From Echiichthys vipera (lineage: Eukaryota > Chordata > Actinopteri > Perciformes > Trachinidae), in NCBI GenBank assembly GCA_963691815.1, contig OY829662.1, positions 23,225,062-23,289,061 of the forward strand: DNA of 64,000 nt, in the 5' to 3' direction. A model generated the notes under the pieces. That model did not search any database and had not been told where the DNA came from. It was given only the letters and a program-made list of their open reading frames with translations. Numbering within the stretch: position 1 is the stretch's first letter; each line of letters starts with the position of its first letter. A program made the position numbers and the translations under genes. This document shows, in pieces, positions 14,396 through 27,770 of this stretch.

Positions 14396-15785
14396 GCCGT
14401 AAAGTGCTACGGAAAACCCGGAAATAGACGAAAGGCCATAGCAAAAGATCATCTCATGACTACTGAACAATAAGTCATAATACCTGAAAAGTTGCTCCAC
14501 TCTCCAGTCCACCACATGGACGGTAAACTCTCATTATCAGTCTAAGTGTGATAATTTTGGTTTAGCCCCACAAGCCCACTCCTTTCTACTCTCTACGTCA
14601 ATCTGACCCCGATAGCTCGGGGAGGATCCTCCCTTACACCATGTTGTTGTTTGTCAGAGCTTGAATTCTCAGTGCAGTATATTTTAGCAATATCCTCTAA
14701 TGACTCGAGCTTAAAAAAACGTCACAAAATCTGTAGTGCAGTAAACAGATGTGGCAGCTTAGCCATGTGTGTGCATTCAGGAAGCGTTAAGAATGGGCTG
14801 GCTGCCGTCTGATACCAATGCAAAGCTTAACCAGCTGTTATTGGAGAGATTAACCAACACTACACTAGTGGCAACAACTCCAAAGTCAGTGTATGCCAAA
14901 AGTTCTCAGTTATGTCAAGGAATGTGTGTCACTTTGGCCCTATCAGTCATGTATTTACTGTATCATGTATTTAACATTTGCTAAACACTGTCTGGGCTAT
15001 TTTTTCACTCATATGCTGTGCAGAAACTAAAGCTGAGCAGAGAGAAAAAGCCGCAAGAGAGAGAGAATAATAACTTTTGGTTTAAATACAGCAGTCTGTG
15101 ACTTTATGGCACATCGACAGGGAGTGATGTGAAGATGTAGAGGAGTGAGATCTAATTACAGCTCTCTGACTCAACACTCTGCTACAGAGAGAAGGAGCAG
15201 TAAGAAAAGAAGTATATGGAGCAAGAAGAAGCCGAGTGGAAAAGCAAGGCAAAAACAATGAAAACTCAGAAGACTGATCAAGAGATGAATAGCGAGAGCA
15301 AGAAAAGCCACAGGAGCTGGGAGGGAGAGAAAGAAAGAAAGAGGGGAAGAAGAAGACAGAGGAACACTTTGAAGAGTCACACTCCTTGTGATCAGCTTAG
15401 GAAAACTCCTCAGGGGCATATTACATAAAATGAGGGCATCTCTTTTTCAAAGCAGCCAAGCTAGCGATTTTGTGAACTGCACTGTCCTCCATCTGCCGTA
15501 GATGACTGGCTAAATGCCTTTTGTGATGTCCCATAAAAACACTGAAGGAGAAAGTTGTCTTCTCATTCCCACGCTGCACTGCGCTTTTTTTGGGTTCCCA
15601 TTAGAAGCAACACCTAACCTGCATCTGCTGTGCCCCTGAGGTGTTCTAAATTCCTCCACTTTCTATTTTCTATTGCTCATAAAACACCAGAAATAGAGAG
15701 GAAGATGTAGAGAAAATGTTGGTGGCAACACAAAAAGCAGTGGGAAAGGTTTAAGTGGAAAAGACACGTAGAGATGACTTGATTA

Positions 15786-16616
15786 TGGAAGTAAGTCTGT
15801 GTGATCAGACTTTGAAATTAAAAAAGCCATTGAATTTCTGGCATTGAATATGTATGTATTGAAGTTATGTATCTGAAATTTTTGTCCCTGAATTTAACTC
15901 TTCACATTTTCAATGTTTACAACAGCTGCCAAGTCAGAGTTAGACAAACGGAACTCAGACAGCGGACCGTTGGTGTTGGTTGCTTGGATCTCAGGAAGGG
16001 TTCGTTTGATTCATCTTCGGGACCGGAGAAGCAGCTCTGCGCCGGACCGGAGAAGCAGCTCTGCGCCGGACCGGGAAGCAAGCCACTACAAGTGGAGGAA
16101 ACCACACCGCCACCTTAAACTGCAGTTGTAGCTCCAGCGGGAGACAAAAGGTCACCAAGGGTGTTGGTGTCGTATCTCATTATCATATGTGACGGGGGAA
16201 CACACACAGACTCCCGCTGATGACAGTGCCCAGCTGCGTCTGTCTGTGGCTGTAGCCACCGCTAGCTTCCTGGGAGCTGACACAAACACCACGCTGCTGG
16301 AGGCAGAGTTTCACTTTGACTGATTCAGACTTTAAACTTAACTTTGAACCAGAAACACAAGGACTATCTGCAATCTAGAATCGATTGCTTTTCCTTGGGT
16401 TCCTGGATGTTAACACTCAATTTTATACATTGAATTTTGCAGCTGAATTTGGCCTATTGAGCAATTTGAAAATATTGCATTTGGTAAATTGTATTTTTAA
16501 AGTTGAATTTTTGATTCTGAATTTGTGAACTTTGAAAAATAAAGGTGAAAATAAGTTGTTGAATATTTGAGTTAAATTCAGAGGCAAAAAATTCAGATAG
16601 TACAGATTTACTTCCA
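15786..16616. mobile_element. TA-flanked long-TIR element, copy 1 (831 bp)
   Basis: The left end is tggaagtaagtctgtgtgat and the right end, inverted, is tggaagtaaatctgtactat. Each is flanked by TA (15784-15785 and 16617-16618). Inverted similarity continues inward as runs of ttgaattt-like motifs on both sides. The unique centre includes two 24-bp tandem copies at 16021-16068 (core gaccggagaagcagctctgc). It encodes no transposase. The TA flank fits a Tc1/mariner-like mechanism, but the family is not identified. A second copy is at 60342-61502. Confidence 0.65.
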
Positions 16617-17517
16617 TACTCTAACTAGCCTGAGTAACATCTATTGAGATGTTTATTTCGAGGGTCCTGCTTTGGATGCTTTGGTTTAGGTTTTAAAAAG
16701 CTGAAATAGAAAAAGACTCCCAGGACTTGAAGCATGAACTAAAGAAGATCTGCATGCATCACCTCTTTGATCAATTAATCAACAGGAAGTGTGTGACTTT
16801 CAACCCGGTTATCAACACGACATCCTAGTCCACACGAGTGGGTGTGGTCGCGTTTAACTCGATTCACTTATTCACATTACTTTACCTCCAGAGATATCAC
16901 TATTGCGACAACATTTAAAAAAAAGTGTATTTATGTTATCATGGCAACTCTTTGGCAGCATTTTTATTTTGTTCCGTTTGTGTTCCGCTTAGTGTCGTTA
17001 ATGTCCTTTCAGTATATTTGGTCATTGTAAATTGAAAACTGTGACCCTTTCACAGGTTCAGTACAGCATGCTTTACCATGCTGTACCAAACTCATTTCCA
17101 CCCAGCCCCGCCTCACATTCATGCCCTCAGCAGCTCTTCTTTGCTCTGCAATAAGCTATAGTGTTGCGATTAAGCTAAGAGGCTCTTTGAGATAATTCTT
17201 TAGGGAAAAAAGTAATGGAATCATGTGCCTTTACCACCGAGAGATACAAACACAAAGGCACTGTTTGAAATCTCTCCCTGTTTATTGTATAGTGCACTAT
17301 ATTCACTGTACGTGTACAAACTCAAAGTAAAGTGTATGCACTATATATGGTGCACTTGTGAATTCCAGCAAGAGCTAAAAAAAAAAAAGTAGCGACATCT
17401 ATGTGCACAACATTTTGCTAACAATCCCACAATGCAATGGATCACATTGTAAATTTCATATCTAAAGTCATAGAACTGTCAGTAAAATTAGTATAATGAT
17501 AAAATGTATGCTCACTT

Positions 17518-17804
17518 GAGCTGCATCTAACGATAATTCATTATCGATTATTCCATTGATTATTTTCTCAATAGTGTTCCCTAAAGCCAAAAATGGCGTG
17601 TTTTGAATTGTCCAAAACTTAACTTAACTGTTAACTGTCATAGAGGAGGAAATAAACCAGAAAATAATCACATTTATACACTGGAATCAGAGCATTTTAA
17701 CTTTTTCTTTCTTGAAACAATTACTTATATTGATAAATCAACTATCAAAATGGTTGGGGGTTACTTCAACAGTTGACAATTAATCAATTAATCTGTGCAG
17801 CTCT
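17518..17804. mobile_element. MITE with gagctgca termini (287 bp)
   Basis: The left end gagctgcatctaacgataat is matched in inverse by the right end (aatctgtgcagctc). This is the recalled pattern of a very common fish MITE with attaatcgatta-rich ends. It has no coding capacity. Confidence 0.6.
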
Positions 17805-18511
17805 ACTGCTCACAATAAACGATGTAGAGTGTATTATAAAAGGAGTAGTGAATGAGTGATCGAGAGAGTGATATCTGACACAGCTCTGTCAAGTGCCTTA
17901 ATAGCGCCTGTACTCCTGCTACTCTTTGCATAAGGTCTACTGAGCACAATTTACTGCTCCAACAGGCTGTGAGCGAGCGAGGCCACAGAAATAGAGAAAG
18001 AGAGTGTGTCAATTTGAGAGTGTTTCAACTTCAGCATCAGCAGCAGGCATGAGTGCCGACGTATTAAACCTTGCCCAGTTGGGCAGCTATTAGGCCAGAG
18101 TGGGAAGTCGCTGGGACAAATAATAGTCAGCCCGCTGGGCATGCCGCCGTATGTTTGACTTGGAGCAGATGCGTCAAATACACAGACACACAAAAAAATA
18201 ACAACCAAAAGGGAAAAAGGCAGGAAAAAGGTTCATGCAAACACACTTCCCTCCATTACTATGCTAAGGCAATATTTGCAGTTTCCACATCTCCTTCCAT
18301 TGGCCTCATGATCAGCAGCATGTTGGTGCCGGTGTCACTAGCAGAGAAGGGTTGCTATTCCTGCTATTTTAAAGTAGGCTGCACTGCATGTTTTCCCCCA
18401 AGCCCTCATCTTTTTGGCTTCTGCTTTACTTATGAAAATCCTACAAATACAAGTTGCTTACACAACTAAAGCAACACCTGTAACAATATGTTGCATTGGA
18501 TTTTGCACGTT

Positions 18512-18735
18512 TTCAGTCTATAGGTGACTCGGTTGGGAACCGTAGGGTCACCGATTCGAGTCCCTGTGTGGAACACGAATGGAGTGTGCCCCCCCGCTCT
18601 GACATCTCTCCATTAATTGCATGTATATAGGTCCTGTTTGTGCATGTGTGTGTTACCTGAATAATAATAATAATAATAACAGAGTGAAAAAATGTAATTT
18701 CCCCTTGCAGGATTAATAAAGAAATTCTTCTTCTA
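18512..18735 (+). mobile_element. tRNA-derived SINE (short copy)
   Basis: This begins ttcagtctataggtgactcg, then a B-box-like gattcgagtcc, an (ATA)n stretch and a tail reading tttccccttgcaggattaat with a final (TTC). It matches the head and tail of the SINE at 10404-10757 but lacks much of the middle. Confidence 0.75.
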
Positions 18736-20031
18736 TAGCTATACTTCACAGCAGAGCTCCTCTTAGATTAAAAAAGGTCACAGTGTTCGAATTAGACAAA
18801 GAAGAGAAAACCTTAGACATAGGAATGTACTTATCTAAGCTTTCGCTCCAGAGATTCAGCACTTAATTGGAAAATAGTCTGCTCTTATGTAAATGTGAAA
18901 TGAACACACACACACAGTCTCTTGGACTCCGGTGAGATTCTAGGCTTCTGGCAGTGTGAGTGGGGCGAATCTCAGCTGTGACAAAAACTGCACGATGAAC
19001 AACACAGCATCGATTTATTGACCCTTCAGATCCACGGAGTCAACTTCACTGCTGCTTTTCACAGACGACCGCCAAGAAAGCTGCAGAAACTTCTTGCAGA
19101 CGTGTACTTAAAGTGTTCAGAAGAAAAAGGAAAAATCAAATAGAGGGATTTGGATCTGGGATTGGAGCTCAGACTTTAATAACGGCTTACGGGGTCTTTC
19201 AAGTGAGGTTTGAAGACATACAGGCATCACACGGCAGCACTGATACAACTCTTCCTCTCTTCAGTGGTCAAGTGGACCGGGAGGGAAAATCAATAACCTA
19301 AGCACTAAGAGGCGATGAGGGAACCATTAATCAGGGGAGGGGTGGGGGACATGAAGAGAATTGTTGAAGCAACTGGCTAAAAGCGCCATTTTCCTCTATA
19401 TAGCAACCCCCAAAGACAGACAACAAAAGGTCTGTCGTAGTGCAACCAAGTTGTAACTTTGTGTCAGAAAGGATGGGGCCTGTGCTTCTCTGTGTAAAGT
19501 CAGTGCGGTAGTGTGGTAGGTTCACACTGCAGAGACGCTGGAGTTTGCTGTGGAGACACAGGAAGCTGCTGGGGGTTGGAAGACGTATCAAACAGGATGT
19601 GAAAAGAGCTATGCTGTGGCAGCAACGTAAGCAGGCGCAGACACAAGGACACAGTAATGTTGGGACAGACTACACAGCGTTACCACAAATGCTAAGCCCA
19701 ATTTGACTCTTGGTGCAAAACGGTTTGGGGCAGCAGGTTGAGTGGGTGGAGGTTCTCAAGGAAAACACCTCTTTGTGTAAATCTCTCATACTCACATTCA
19801 GATGAAACAAAAGCTATTTTACTGCGTTTTCTCTCTGTGTAATAATTAGCAGTGGAATAAAATATCCATACTGCAATATATCTTAGTGCATCATCTGTCA
19901 TGACATGTCAATTAAAGAGAGAAATGTGTATTTTTTCCATTCATTTATTGGCTTTTTTGTAAATATATTATTTCTAAGTAATTTTACATTGTAATGATGA
20001 TGATCACACGTGGCAATGGACACGTTGCAGT

Positions 20032-20033
<2 letters not shown>

Positions 20034-20118
<85 letters not shown>
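20034..20118 (+). repeat. (GT)n microsatellite, about 85 bp
   Basis: A pure GT dinucleotide run within grb2 intron 2. Confidence 0.97.
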
Positions 20119-20119
<1 letters not shown>

Positions 20120-21351
20120 AAGAGGCACAAAGCTAATGCTTCCGGCAGTTCTCAGTTGTCAAATTCATGAGTAAATACACAATTCCCACCTTTTGACAGC
20201 TATTTCTTATTCTTCAGTTACACAGATATTGTAAGTATTGTGTGTATCGTAGCTGACTGAATGAAACTGTACTGTGATATCATGGTTACTGCTGGCAGCA
20301 TATCGGGACAGTATGGTGTTGTCACTAAGTCTGTGGTTCCCACCCCTAGTAATAATTGCTCACATTTCCTTTTTTTTTCGAGCTGACATTTGCCTCCTAT
20401 ACCGACCCCCGAGTGTCTTAATGTTCCCACGAAGGCCTCGGCTCTTCTGGTAATCTATTGGCAAGCTCTTATTCAATTCCTGGGGTGACTTTATATTTCA
20501 GTTTTATAGCATACTATTTCATTAGTGGCTGCAATATAAGACTTGCAAGGTCAGTAGAACTCAAATAACAAATGATGTGAATCTGTACACAGCGGTTTGA
20601 AGACATAGCAGGATGGAAAGGTGGATATGAGCTCATGCTACATGGGCATAGTGCAAAGATCTGTAGATAGGAGCTAATTCTGTCAGCCAACAGGGCTGTT
20701 AATCTTTATTTATTTAAGGAGGAAATGAGAACAAGTGTACAGTGCTCAGGGCAATGGCCAGACTCTACTGTGGCCTCCACATGACTGCTGCTTTGCCTCT
20801 AGATCGGTTTTCTGACAGAAACTGAGCAGAATAAGGCTAGGCTAAGCATTTTAGAACAGATGATTTGATTAGAAAAAGCAACAATGCGCAATACCATTTG
20901 GCAAGTTGCCTCTTACTAAAGATGCAGCTGGTTGATCTGTTTTAAATTAATTTTCATGTGATAAATGCATCTATGCATTTGAGCCTTGAGACAGCTGTGA
21001 TGAATGAAGATGATTTACCTGTCACTGCAGTGTCATTCTGTTTGGGTTATATGCAACAGTTTCTAGGGGTGGGAATCTCTAGGCACCTCACGGTTGGATT
21101 ATGACTCAAAGGGCTGTGACGAGATTATGAAACAATTATTGATGCATCAGAACTTTTTTACACTGTGACTACTTGGTACTTTTTAGCAAATTCACTTAAA
21201 CTGAAAGGTTACATTTGTCAGCATGTATTACTGCATTGCAAAGAACTTAGAGAAAAAGTAAGGTCTGCCTGTAGCAGCATTAAATTAATACAGACTTCAG
21301 CATATTCTGAACAACATAAAAAGTTGCCCTTATTGACAAATAATAATAACA

Positions 21352-21760
21352 ATAATAATAATTCATTTTTATCTATATAGCGTTTTTCAATGACCCAAAG
21401 AGGCTTACAATGACAAACAAATGAAAACAAAGACAAAAAACAAGAACGGGGTACTGACAGTGAGGGCGGGACAAGCAAAGACAGCACAACAATAGACAGA
21501 AGTGGCATAAATAATAATAATATTAATAATAATAATAACAGTACAGACAGAAACAGAGCAGGTAAAGAGACAGTTACTGTGGGATTGGAGAATGCAGGTG
21601 GGTCTGACGGCTGTGGAGAGTAGAGAGGGGGAACGCGAGGGGAGAAGACAGGGGCTAATGTGGTTAGGGGTGGGGGAAGTCAAAAGCTTGAGCAAAGAAT
21701 AAATAAATAATAGAAAATCCAGCCGTGTGGCACTCATTCACTGCACGATGGCTGCCACTC
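21352..21760 (-). mobile_element. LINE/SINE 3'-tail-like fragment
   Basis: After an (AAT)n run it reads catttttatctatatagcgt then tttcaatgacccaaagaggc. This is the reverse of a 3' tail recurrent in fish retroposons. The right-hand limit is uncertain. Confidence 0.4.
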
Positions 21761-22290
21761 ACCTGTGATAAAATGCAGTTACGGGGACTTAAGATTCTGT
21801 GAAAAGGATGTCCACGCATCGTATGTTAAAGCTATCCTACCAGCTTTCTATAGCGAGTCCATGACTTCCGTTTTTGTCTCGTTGGTGATAGTGTGGCTAT
21901 CCCTGTATCAGTAACAGGTTGTATAGCACGGACGCAAATCCTTGACAGTAAAAGTTGCGAAAGAGTTCGTAATTTTCTTCGCCTTATCCAAGTTGGGTGA
22001 AAGTGCTTCCAAACACGACGCCTTCAAAAGTAACAGTAACCCATACCAAGCCACGAGACAACATCTGCTTGTCTCTCTGTCACCAGTTAACTTAAAAAAA
22101 AAAAAAAAAGTTAATCCAACACACTGGTTGGATTTCTTTGCCCTGTCTCTGTTATGTGCACAGCCAAAGACTCTAAGGGCTCTCTACTGCCGCATTTCCG
22201 AGTTCTGCCTGTGTCTGTGTCCTGTGAACAATACTTTATCAATTAACATTTAGATAGATTCAGATTTGTTGTTTTTTTTAAAGAAAAAAA

Positions 22291-22456
22291 GTTTTTCAAG
22301 CCTTTTATTAGATAAGCCAGACAGGAAATGGGGTGAGAGAGAGATAGAGGGGGAGACATGCAGTCGGTTGGAGTCGAACCCGCGACTGCTGCCTCGAGGA
22401 CCTTCAGCCTCTTGACATGGGGCGACTGCTCTAACTACTGTGCCACCGGCCGCCCC
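22291..22456 (-). mobile_element. tRNA-derived SINE (second family)
   Basis: On the minus strand it starts ggggcggccggtggcacagt, then agagcagtcgcc, then a B-box-like gggttcgactccaac. The body follows with atgtctccccctctatctct and an aataaaaggcttgaaaaac tail. The complete head and tail make it a near-intact SINE. It sits inside the split MITE at 21064-22550. Confidence 0.8.
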
Positions 22457-22706
22457 AGATGACTGATTTTTGACATTTGGAAATTGATTCAGAATCTTCC
22501 ACGTCTCATCCCGATGAATCCAAGAATTGAATTTTTTTCTCCACCCCTAGTGGTAACAAGGTTCTCCTACATGTGAAACAAGCTCGAACAATGGGTTTCA
22601 ACTTTAATAAATGACTTCAATCCTATTAGTAAATCATCTCCAGAAATTATCTTTCAAGGACAATTATTACTAGCAAGGAGGTTCAAGTGATTATTCCCTG
22701 TTCATT

Positions 22707-22710
<4 letters not shown>

Positions 22711-22756
<46 letters not shown>
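22711..22756 (+). repeat. (GT)n microsatellite
   Basis: A pure GT run of about 46 bp. Confidence 0.97.
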
Positions 22757-22759
<3 letters not shown>

Positions 22760-23203
22760 CCGCACGGCTCAATGTCACGTTCTGAAGTAGCACAAAGTAA
22801 CTGAGACAAAGTTTTAAAAAAACAAATCCTATAGTATACAGTTAGGTAGATCTTTCTCTACATCTAATAGTGGCAATTTCCCCTTTTTTGTCAATGCATG
22901 ATGGGCGATCACGTTGTGAAACTGAACTTGTCTGCATTATGCAAATGTGTCATGGGCCAACTCTGCACATTTGTACTGCAAGCTATTTTACATATAAGCC
23001 CACGCTTCAATGCTTTCAAATTTATTATATTTCAACGTCTGAATGTTAAGACTGAAACAACAAATCTGTCTCCGTGTTCACATTAAGTGACAACAGTTTA
23101 ACAACTTGAAACTGTCTGGAAAGATAAAACAGGAAGGTGGTTAAAAGAGCTCTGTGCCATTTACTGATAAAAAGGAGCAAACAAAGTATGTTGAGTAAAA
23201 GAA

Positions 23204-23223
23204 AACACACACACACACACACA

Positions 23224-23271
<48 letters not shown>

Positions 23272-23274
23272 CAC
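23204..23274 (+). repeat. (CA)n-(CGCA)n compound microsatellite
   Basis: A CA run turns into about 12 tandem CGCA tetramers. The change suggests spread of a single A-to-G variant by slippage. Confidence 0.97.
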
Positions 23275-26200
23275 TACAAGAACTCTTAAGCCATAAAATT
23301 ATAAAATACTCTATACTCTATTTTTTTTATAATATTTTATAGGCATTGCTATGGCGATCAGTAGAGAATGCCACCTAGGGGGTACTATCAGCACTGGATC
23401 GAAAAGAGAAAAATTCCGATAAGGAACACAGCATTCCTCACCCTTTAAGGAAAAGACTACAATTCAATTGAGACCATTTTCGGGAAGTGACTATTTGTTG
23501 GAGGGAACTCAAAGGAGTAAAGTGGGTTGGGTTCACACTTTTTTCCCCTCGTGTTTCATGATGTTAATCTGTTTGTCACACTCTTAAAGTTCACCCTGTT
23601 TGGCTAAATAGTGAAGAAAGTCGGTCCGATCAAAAAGGTTTGGATTATGTGTAGAAGGGTAGCTCGCTATATTGGGATCACTCACAGAGCTAAGGCGAAC
23701 TTAAGGCTGCATTCAGACTGCAGGCAGTAGCGGTCCAAATGCTAGCCTACATAACAAGAATGACCCGATTATCAGACACATTTTATGAAATATTAAATGA
23801 CTGACTTGGTGAGGGGTTATAACCTCTGTGAAAATGTGACGGGTTGCTTTACTACTAGTGAACTGGCACATGAGAGATTGGCTAGATGACTCAAGGCTGT
23901 AAATTAGAGGTCTGGTCAACCAGTGGTGTGAGTCATGGTGACACAAAGCTTGCTAACTGGCTGACAGTTGTGGAATCTGATTACTCCCTCTTTTAAAAAG
24001 GCATTGGACAGTGTGGGCTTCCGTTGAACTACTAAATGCTATTAACTTTGCGCTGTAGTAACACAGTAATATTATGAATGAAAGGAGTATCTAAAGAAAA
24101 GGATATCTAATCTAAAAAAATGACTGATCATCAAAATAAAAAGACTCACTCATCCAAAGACACCGAAACAAAGTCCATTCTCCGACGGATGACAAAGTCA
24201 TTCATCATCAATACACAGACATCCTTAAAAGAAATCTCATATGACATTTAATATCATTTCCATCTTTCATACTTAATATTGGACAAACATGTCCCGTTTG
24301 TAATCACTCCTCTTCATGTGTATTTTAAGAAGTCATAAAAGTCAGCACATTTCAGGGATTTCATGTCCCCATACGAACCGTTTGATCCCCTCAGTGGCAG
24401 ACCATTAGATAAATGCTTATATAAAAGGCCTTTATAAAAGCTATTGGAAAGAGGAGGGTAAACTGCTGCACGGTATTACGACGGCCCTGGAGCTGGCTAA
24501 TAGTTGGGCTTCAGCATAGTGCATTTTGGTGAGTCACTCAAACTGTAACCAACAATACTTCTGGTGCTGAATTGCTACATAGCCGTCTAGATGTCTACAG
24601 TAGCAGACCACACGGCTTCCTTTTATCTATGTATAGAGGCCAAGTCCCTCCCCTTCTGGAGAACCACTATTCGGAAGGGGAGGAACCTGATTTCGGGAAA
24701 AATACATCAAAGGAGTGAATGGCATGAGACAAATCATTTTTTTAACCCTTTAGAATGATTTACACATATGAGATTTGTCAATTTATAATATAATTATGCA
24801 AATCAAGAAAGTTGCACGTAGTCATAAATGAGGCTATGCATCTGGGTAAAAAAAATATTTTAGTACAGATACCTTGACTTTAATACCGGTTCCTGAACAA
24901 TCCTTTTTCTGATGCCGATTTTACAATATTCCTTTTGACATAAAGTTAAAATGTTAAAATGGATTTTTAACGCATTACAAATCTTTACTCTATGTGACGC
25001 CCAGTGTCTTCAAGCCTCTTAAAATACACAACACACGTTAGCCCCAGTTTTTCCGCATGCCTCTACGATGTTTAACGTTGGACAGTCGATCCCTGGTATT
25101 ATAAGATCTTGGTACGAGCATGCTGCATGCTTAATGGCACTCTGATGCATGATGCGCTCTGGTATGGACATTTGGTGTTTAATGACAAGGCATTTTTGGA
25201 TATTCAAAACTATGGATGCCTAATTTATCAAAGTTCAGTACCCAGCTCTAACAAAAAGACTACACCGCCAAGAGTGATGTCTCACTGAAGCGCTATGTGA
25301 AGTTACTCACACAAGCAACGGGTCTTGCTTGTTCTTTACTGTAGCTTCACGGCTGATAAAAAGATCTGGATAAAACACCTCCAGTAAGAGAACTTTAAAT
25401 GTGTTGTGGAACATAGTAAAGACAGATGGCTAGCTCAATAGCTAGCAGGCAAGGTGACGTATATCATATGTCATTTAAATTGATAAACGTGAAATTCATG
25501 GCAGAATTCAGAAGAAGATAAAAAAAATATATCATTTGCCATTCATTACCCTACATATTTATTTTCCAAAATAAGGTCCCAGGGGGACTGCGGTAGAGGA
25601 GGGAATCCCCTCTCTATACTAAATGCTATGTTGACAACAATACCCTGCCTATTTTAGTATCTACAATTTATCACATAGTCACCCCACCGTAGTGTGGTAG
25701 GAGGTAGGGATATTGTGAATGAAAGCAGGAGTTGGTGAACAAAGTGAGGAAGTCAATAGATCTTCCTGTTTACCACTGTAAGGGCTAAAGGTAGCATCAC
25801 TGCCACCATCTTCCAGTGGTACTGAAAATAGTGAGAAGTTCATTCACACCAAATGATGCGGAATGCAGCACCTGGCATATTTCGTCAGATCTCCAATGCT
25901 CCTTTCCGTGGGGACTTCGGCCACTGTACAGGCCAAACACCATTCGTCTGAACACAGTGCCAACATTGCCATGACACAGACCTGGATTCAAATGGATAAA
26001 GCATCTCTTTAAGGGGTGCTACGCTGGAGCAAAGCCTTAACACAGACTTGCTCTCTCATGAGAGGGACCCTTTGTACAAAGAGCCGAGCTCTTTAGTATT
26101 AGTATCAGCAGCCATATAGAACTGGTGATGGAAGCAAAGGAGACACTATGAACACACTCCACTCAAGGACATTTTCCTGTTTTGTTCTGCTCCAAATGCT

Positions 26201-27205
26201 TGTGTGTAATAGCTGTGTACAGCACCAGGTAAAGCAACACGTTAGGGATGGGACAATTATTGTTTTTAAGCGCAATAAACTCAACACATTAGAAGTGAAA
26301 TGATCAATCCGATACATTGATGATGATTTTAATGACAGTGTGTGACATGTTTTATGTGTGACTTTTTGACATCTTCAATAAGAGGGACCTTATGAGTTAT
26401 GATTAGCTTATTAAAGATTGTTTTGTTTTTTCACTGAAAAAGGTTGTTCACTATAAAAAAGGTCTATCTTATCTCTGATGCAATAATGGGTTTTGATTCC
26501 TGTGTGTTTTAGTGTCATTTAAAGAATATTTTTTATAGTTATCAGCAAAATCATAACGACATGATGAAATTTTCTTCTCATGCCTACATATAATGTAAAT
26601 TATTAAACAGCCTGAATCAAGCAATCTGATTGGTTATCTGTTATGAATGACCCATATATCATGGCGATGAAATGTAATTTCATGACACAATTCTATATCG
26701 CTTCTCTTTCATTGTTTTAGACAGTGTAGGAGATTTAATTTAACCTCTGTATTTATAAGATTTCAACATATTTCTAAAGTGATTTTCTAGTCTTATTTTT
26801 TACAACACTCTCTGTTACTGAAAAATGTTTGGATCATCAGCTGTGTCGGGGCTAGCTTTAGCTTAAGATAACCCTACATGTTCGCTTTTACAACATAATT
26901 GAGCTAGCAAAGCAGTTTAGGGTTTATATGTGTGGTATTTATTTCAGTTTGAGACACACCGCACCACCTCTACAAGCTAACGTTAGCTTAAGTTGACTGG
27001 CTCAAACGGGAGTAGAAATGTATCAGTTGCTTAAATCTGCCCATGGAAACATAATTGTATTCACCAGATATCTTGCTCTGTGATATCCTGAGTAAGGGGG
27101 CAATCGCGCATTAGCACGAATTAACCGGACCAGTGGGGTGTGCAACTCGATTAGTTGGTTAGCGAGGTATGTTGCGCTCAAAGCCTGGGTCAGCTGTGTC
27201 ACTTA

Positions 27206-27770
27206 AGGGCGCACTCACACTGTCCTTCCGCACCGTGCCAAAACAGGTTTTTCAGCTAAAGCCTAGTGCGTCTGAGCAGTGTGAGTGCAACTGTTCCGTG
27301 CATAACTGCGGCCAGCTGGCCGTCCACGGCACGTCTGAGAGAGGTGGGCTTTTGTAGAGCGCGTTTGCACATGTACGAGCACAAGCACGAGGCCTACGGT
27401 GTAATTTATGTGCGCCTGTTCGGACATAGAACAACAACAACAATGGCGGTGAAAGGTTCACGTTGGTGTAATGCGGAGGTGGAGTGTCTACTGCAGATTT
27501 GGGCGGATGAAAATATTAAAAAACAGTCGATAAGACGCACAAAAACTCAGAGATCTGTGGAAAGATTTGTAAACAAAGCGACGCATCGCGATGACGTCAA
27601 TCAATGCGTGTGACGTGTTATGGCGTGATGACGTATGGACAGCAAGAAGCATTTGCGTGAGGCCCAGGCAGTGTGAGTACAAACAGGCCTGGGGCGCGGG
27701 GGGAGAGGGGGGGGGGGACAAGTACCCTAAAGCCCGGGGCGTGGTACGGAAGGACAGTGTGAGTGCGCCC
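27206..27770 (+). mobile_element. Harbinger-like non-autonomous element, copy 1 (565 bp)
   Basis: Terminal inverted repeats of over 20 bp begin agggcgcactcacactgtcc. The right end is the inverse (ggacagtgtgagtgcgccc). They are flanked by TTA-like triplets, as expected for PIF/Harbinger insertion. The interior contains a short Myb/SANT-like ORF fragment (27443-27613). A second copy lies at 63223-63825 in the opposite orientation. The transposase gene is absent. Confidence 0.7.
27443..27613 (+). pseudogene. truncated Myb/SANT-like DNA-binding ORF inside Harbinger-like element
   Basis: The 56-residue open frame begins MAVKGSRWCNAEVECLLQIW and continues ADENIKKQ. The spacing of tryptophans and the WxxAEVExLLxIW pattern recall the N-terminal helices of the Myb/trihelix-like protein that Harbinger transposons encode beside their transposase. 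The frame runs out after about one and a half helices with a stop, so it is a captured 5' exon remnant. The paralogous copy (63353-63544) retains about 63 residues with roughly ten substitutions. Function as a protein is unlikely. Confidence 0.6.

Larger units (their letters stand above)
21064..22550. mobile_element. MITE with ctaggggtggga termini, split by later insertions
   Basis: The left end ctaggggtgggaatctctag and the right end (inverted: ctaggggtggagaaaaaaat) look like terminal inverted repeats. They enclose 1.49 kb, much longer than a typical MITE. The excess is accounted for by a LINE-derived segment (about 21350-21760), a tRNA-SINE (22291-22456) and unassigned sequence between them. 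Confidence 0.5.

Noticed and set aside
18071..18469. 132-codon plus-strand frame
   Set aside because: No recognisable domain. It lies in intronic sequence with no conserved pattern and is consistent with chance.
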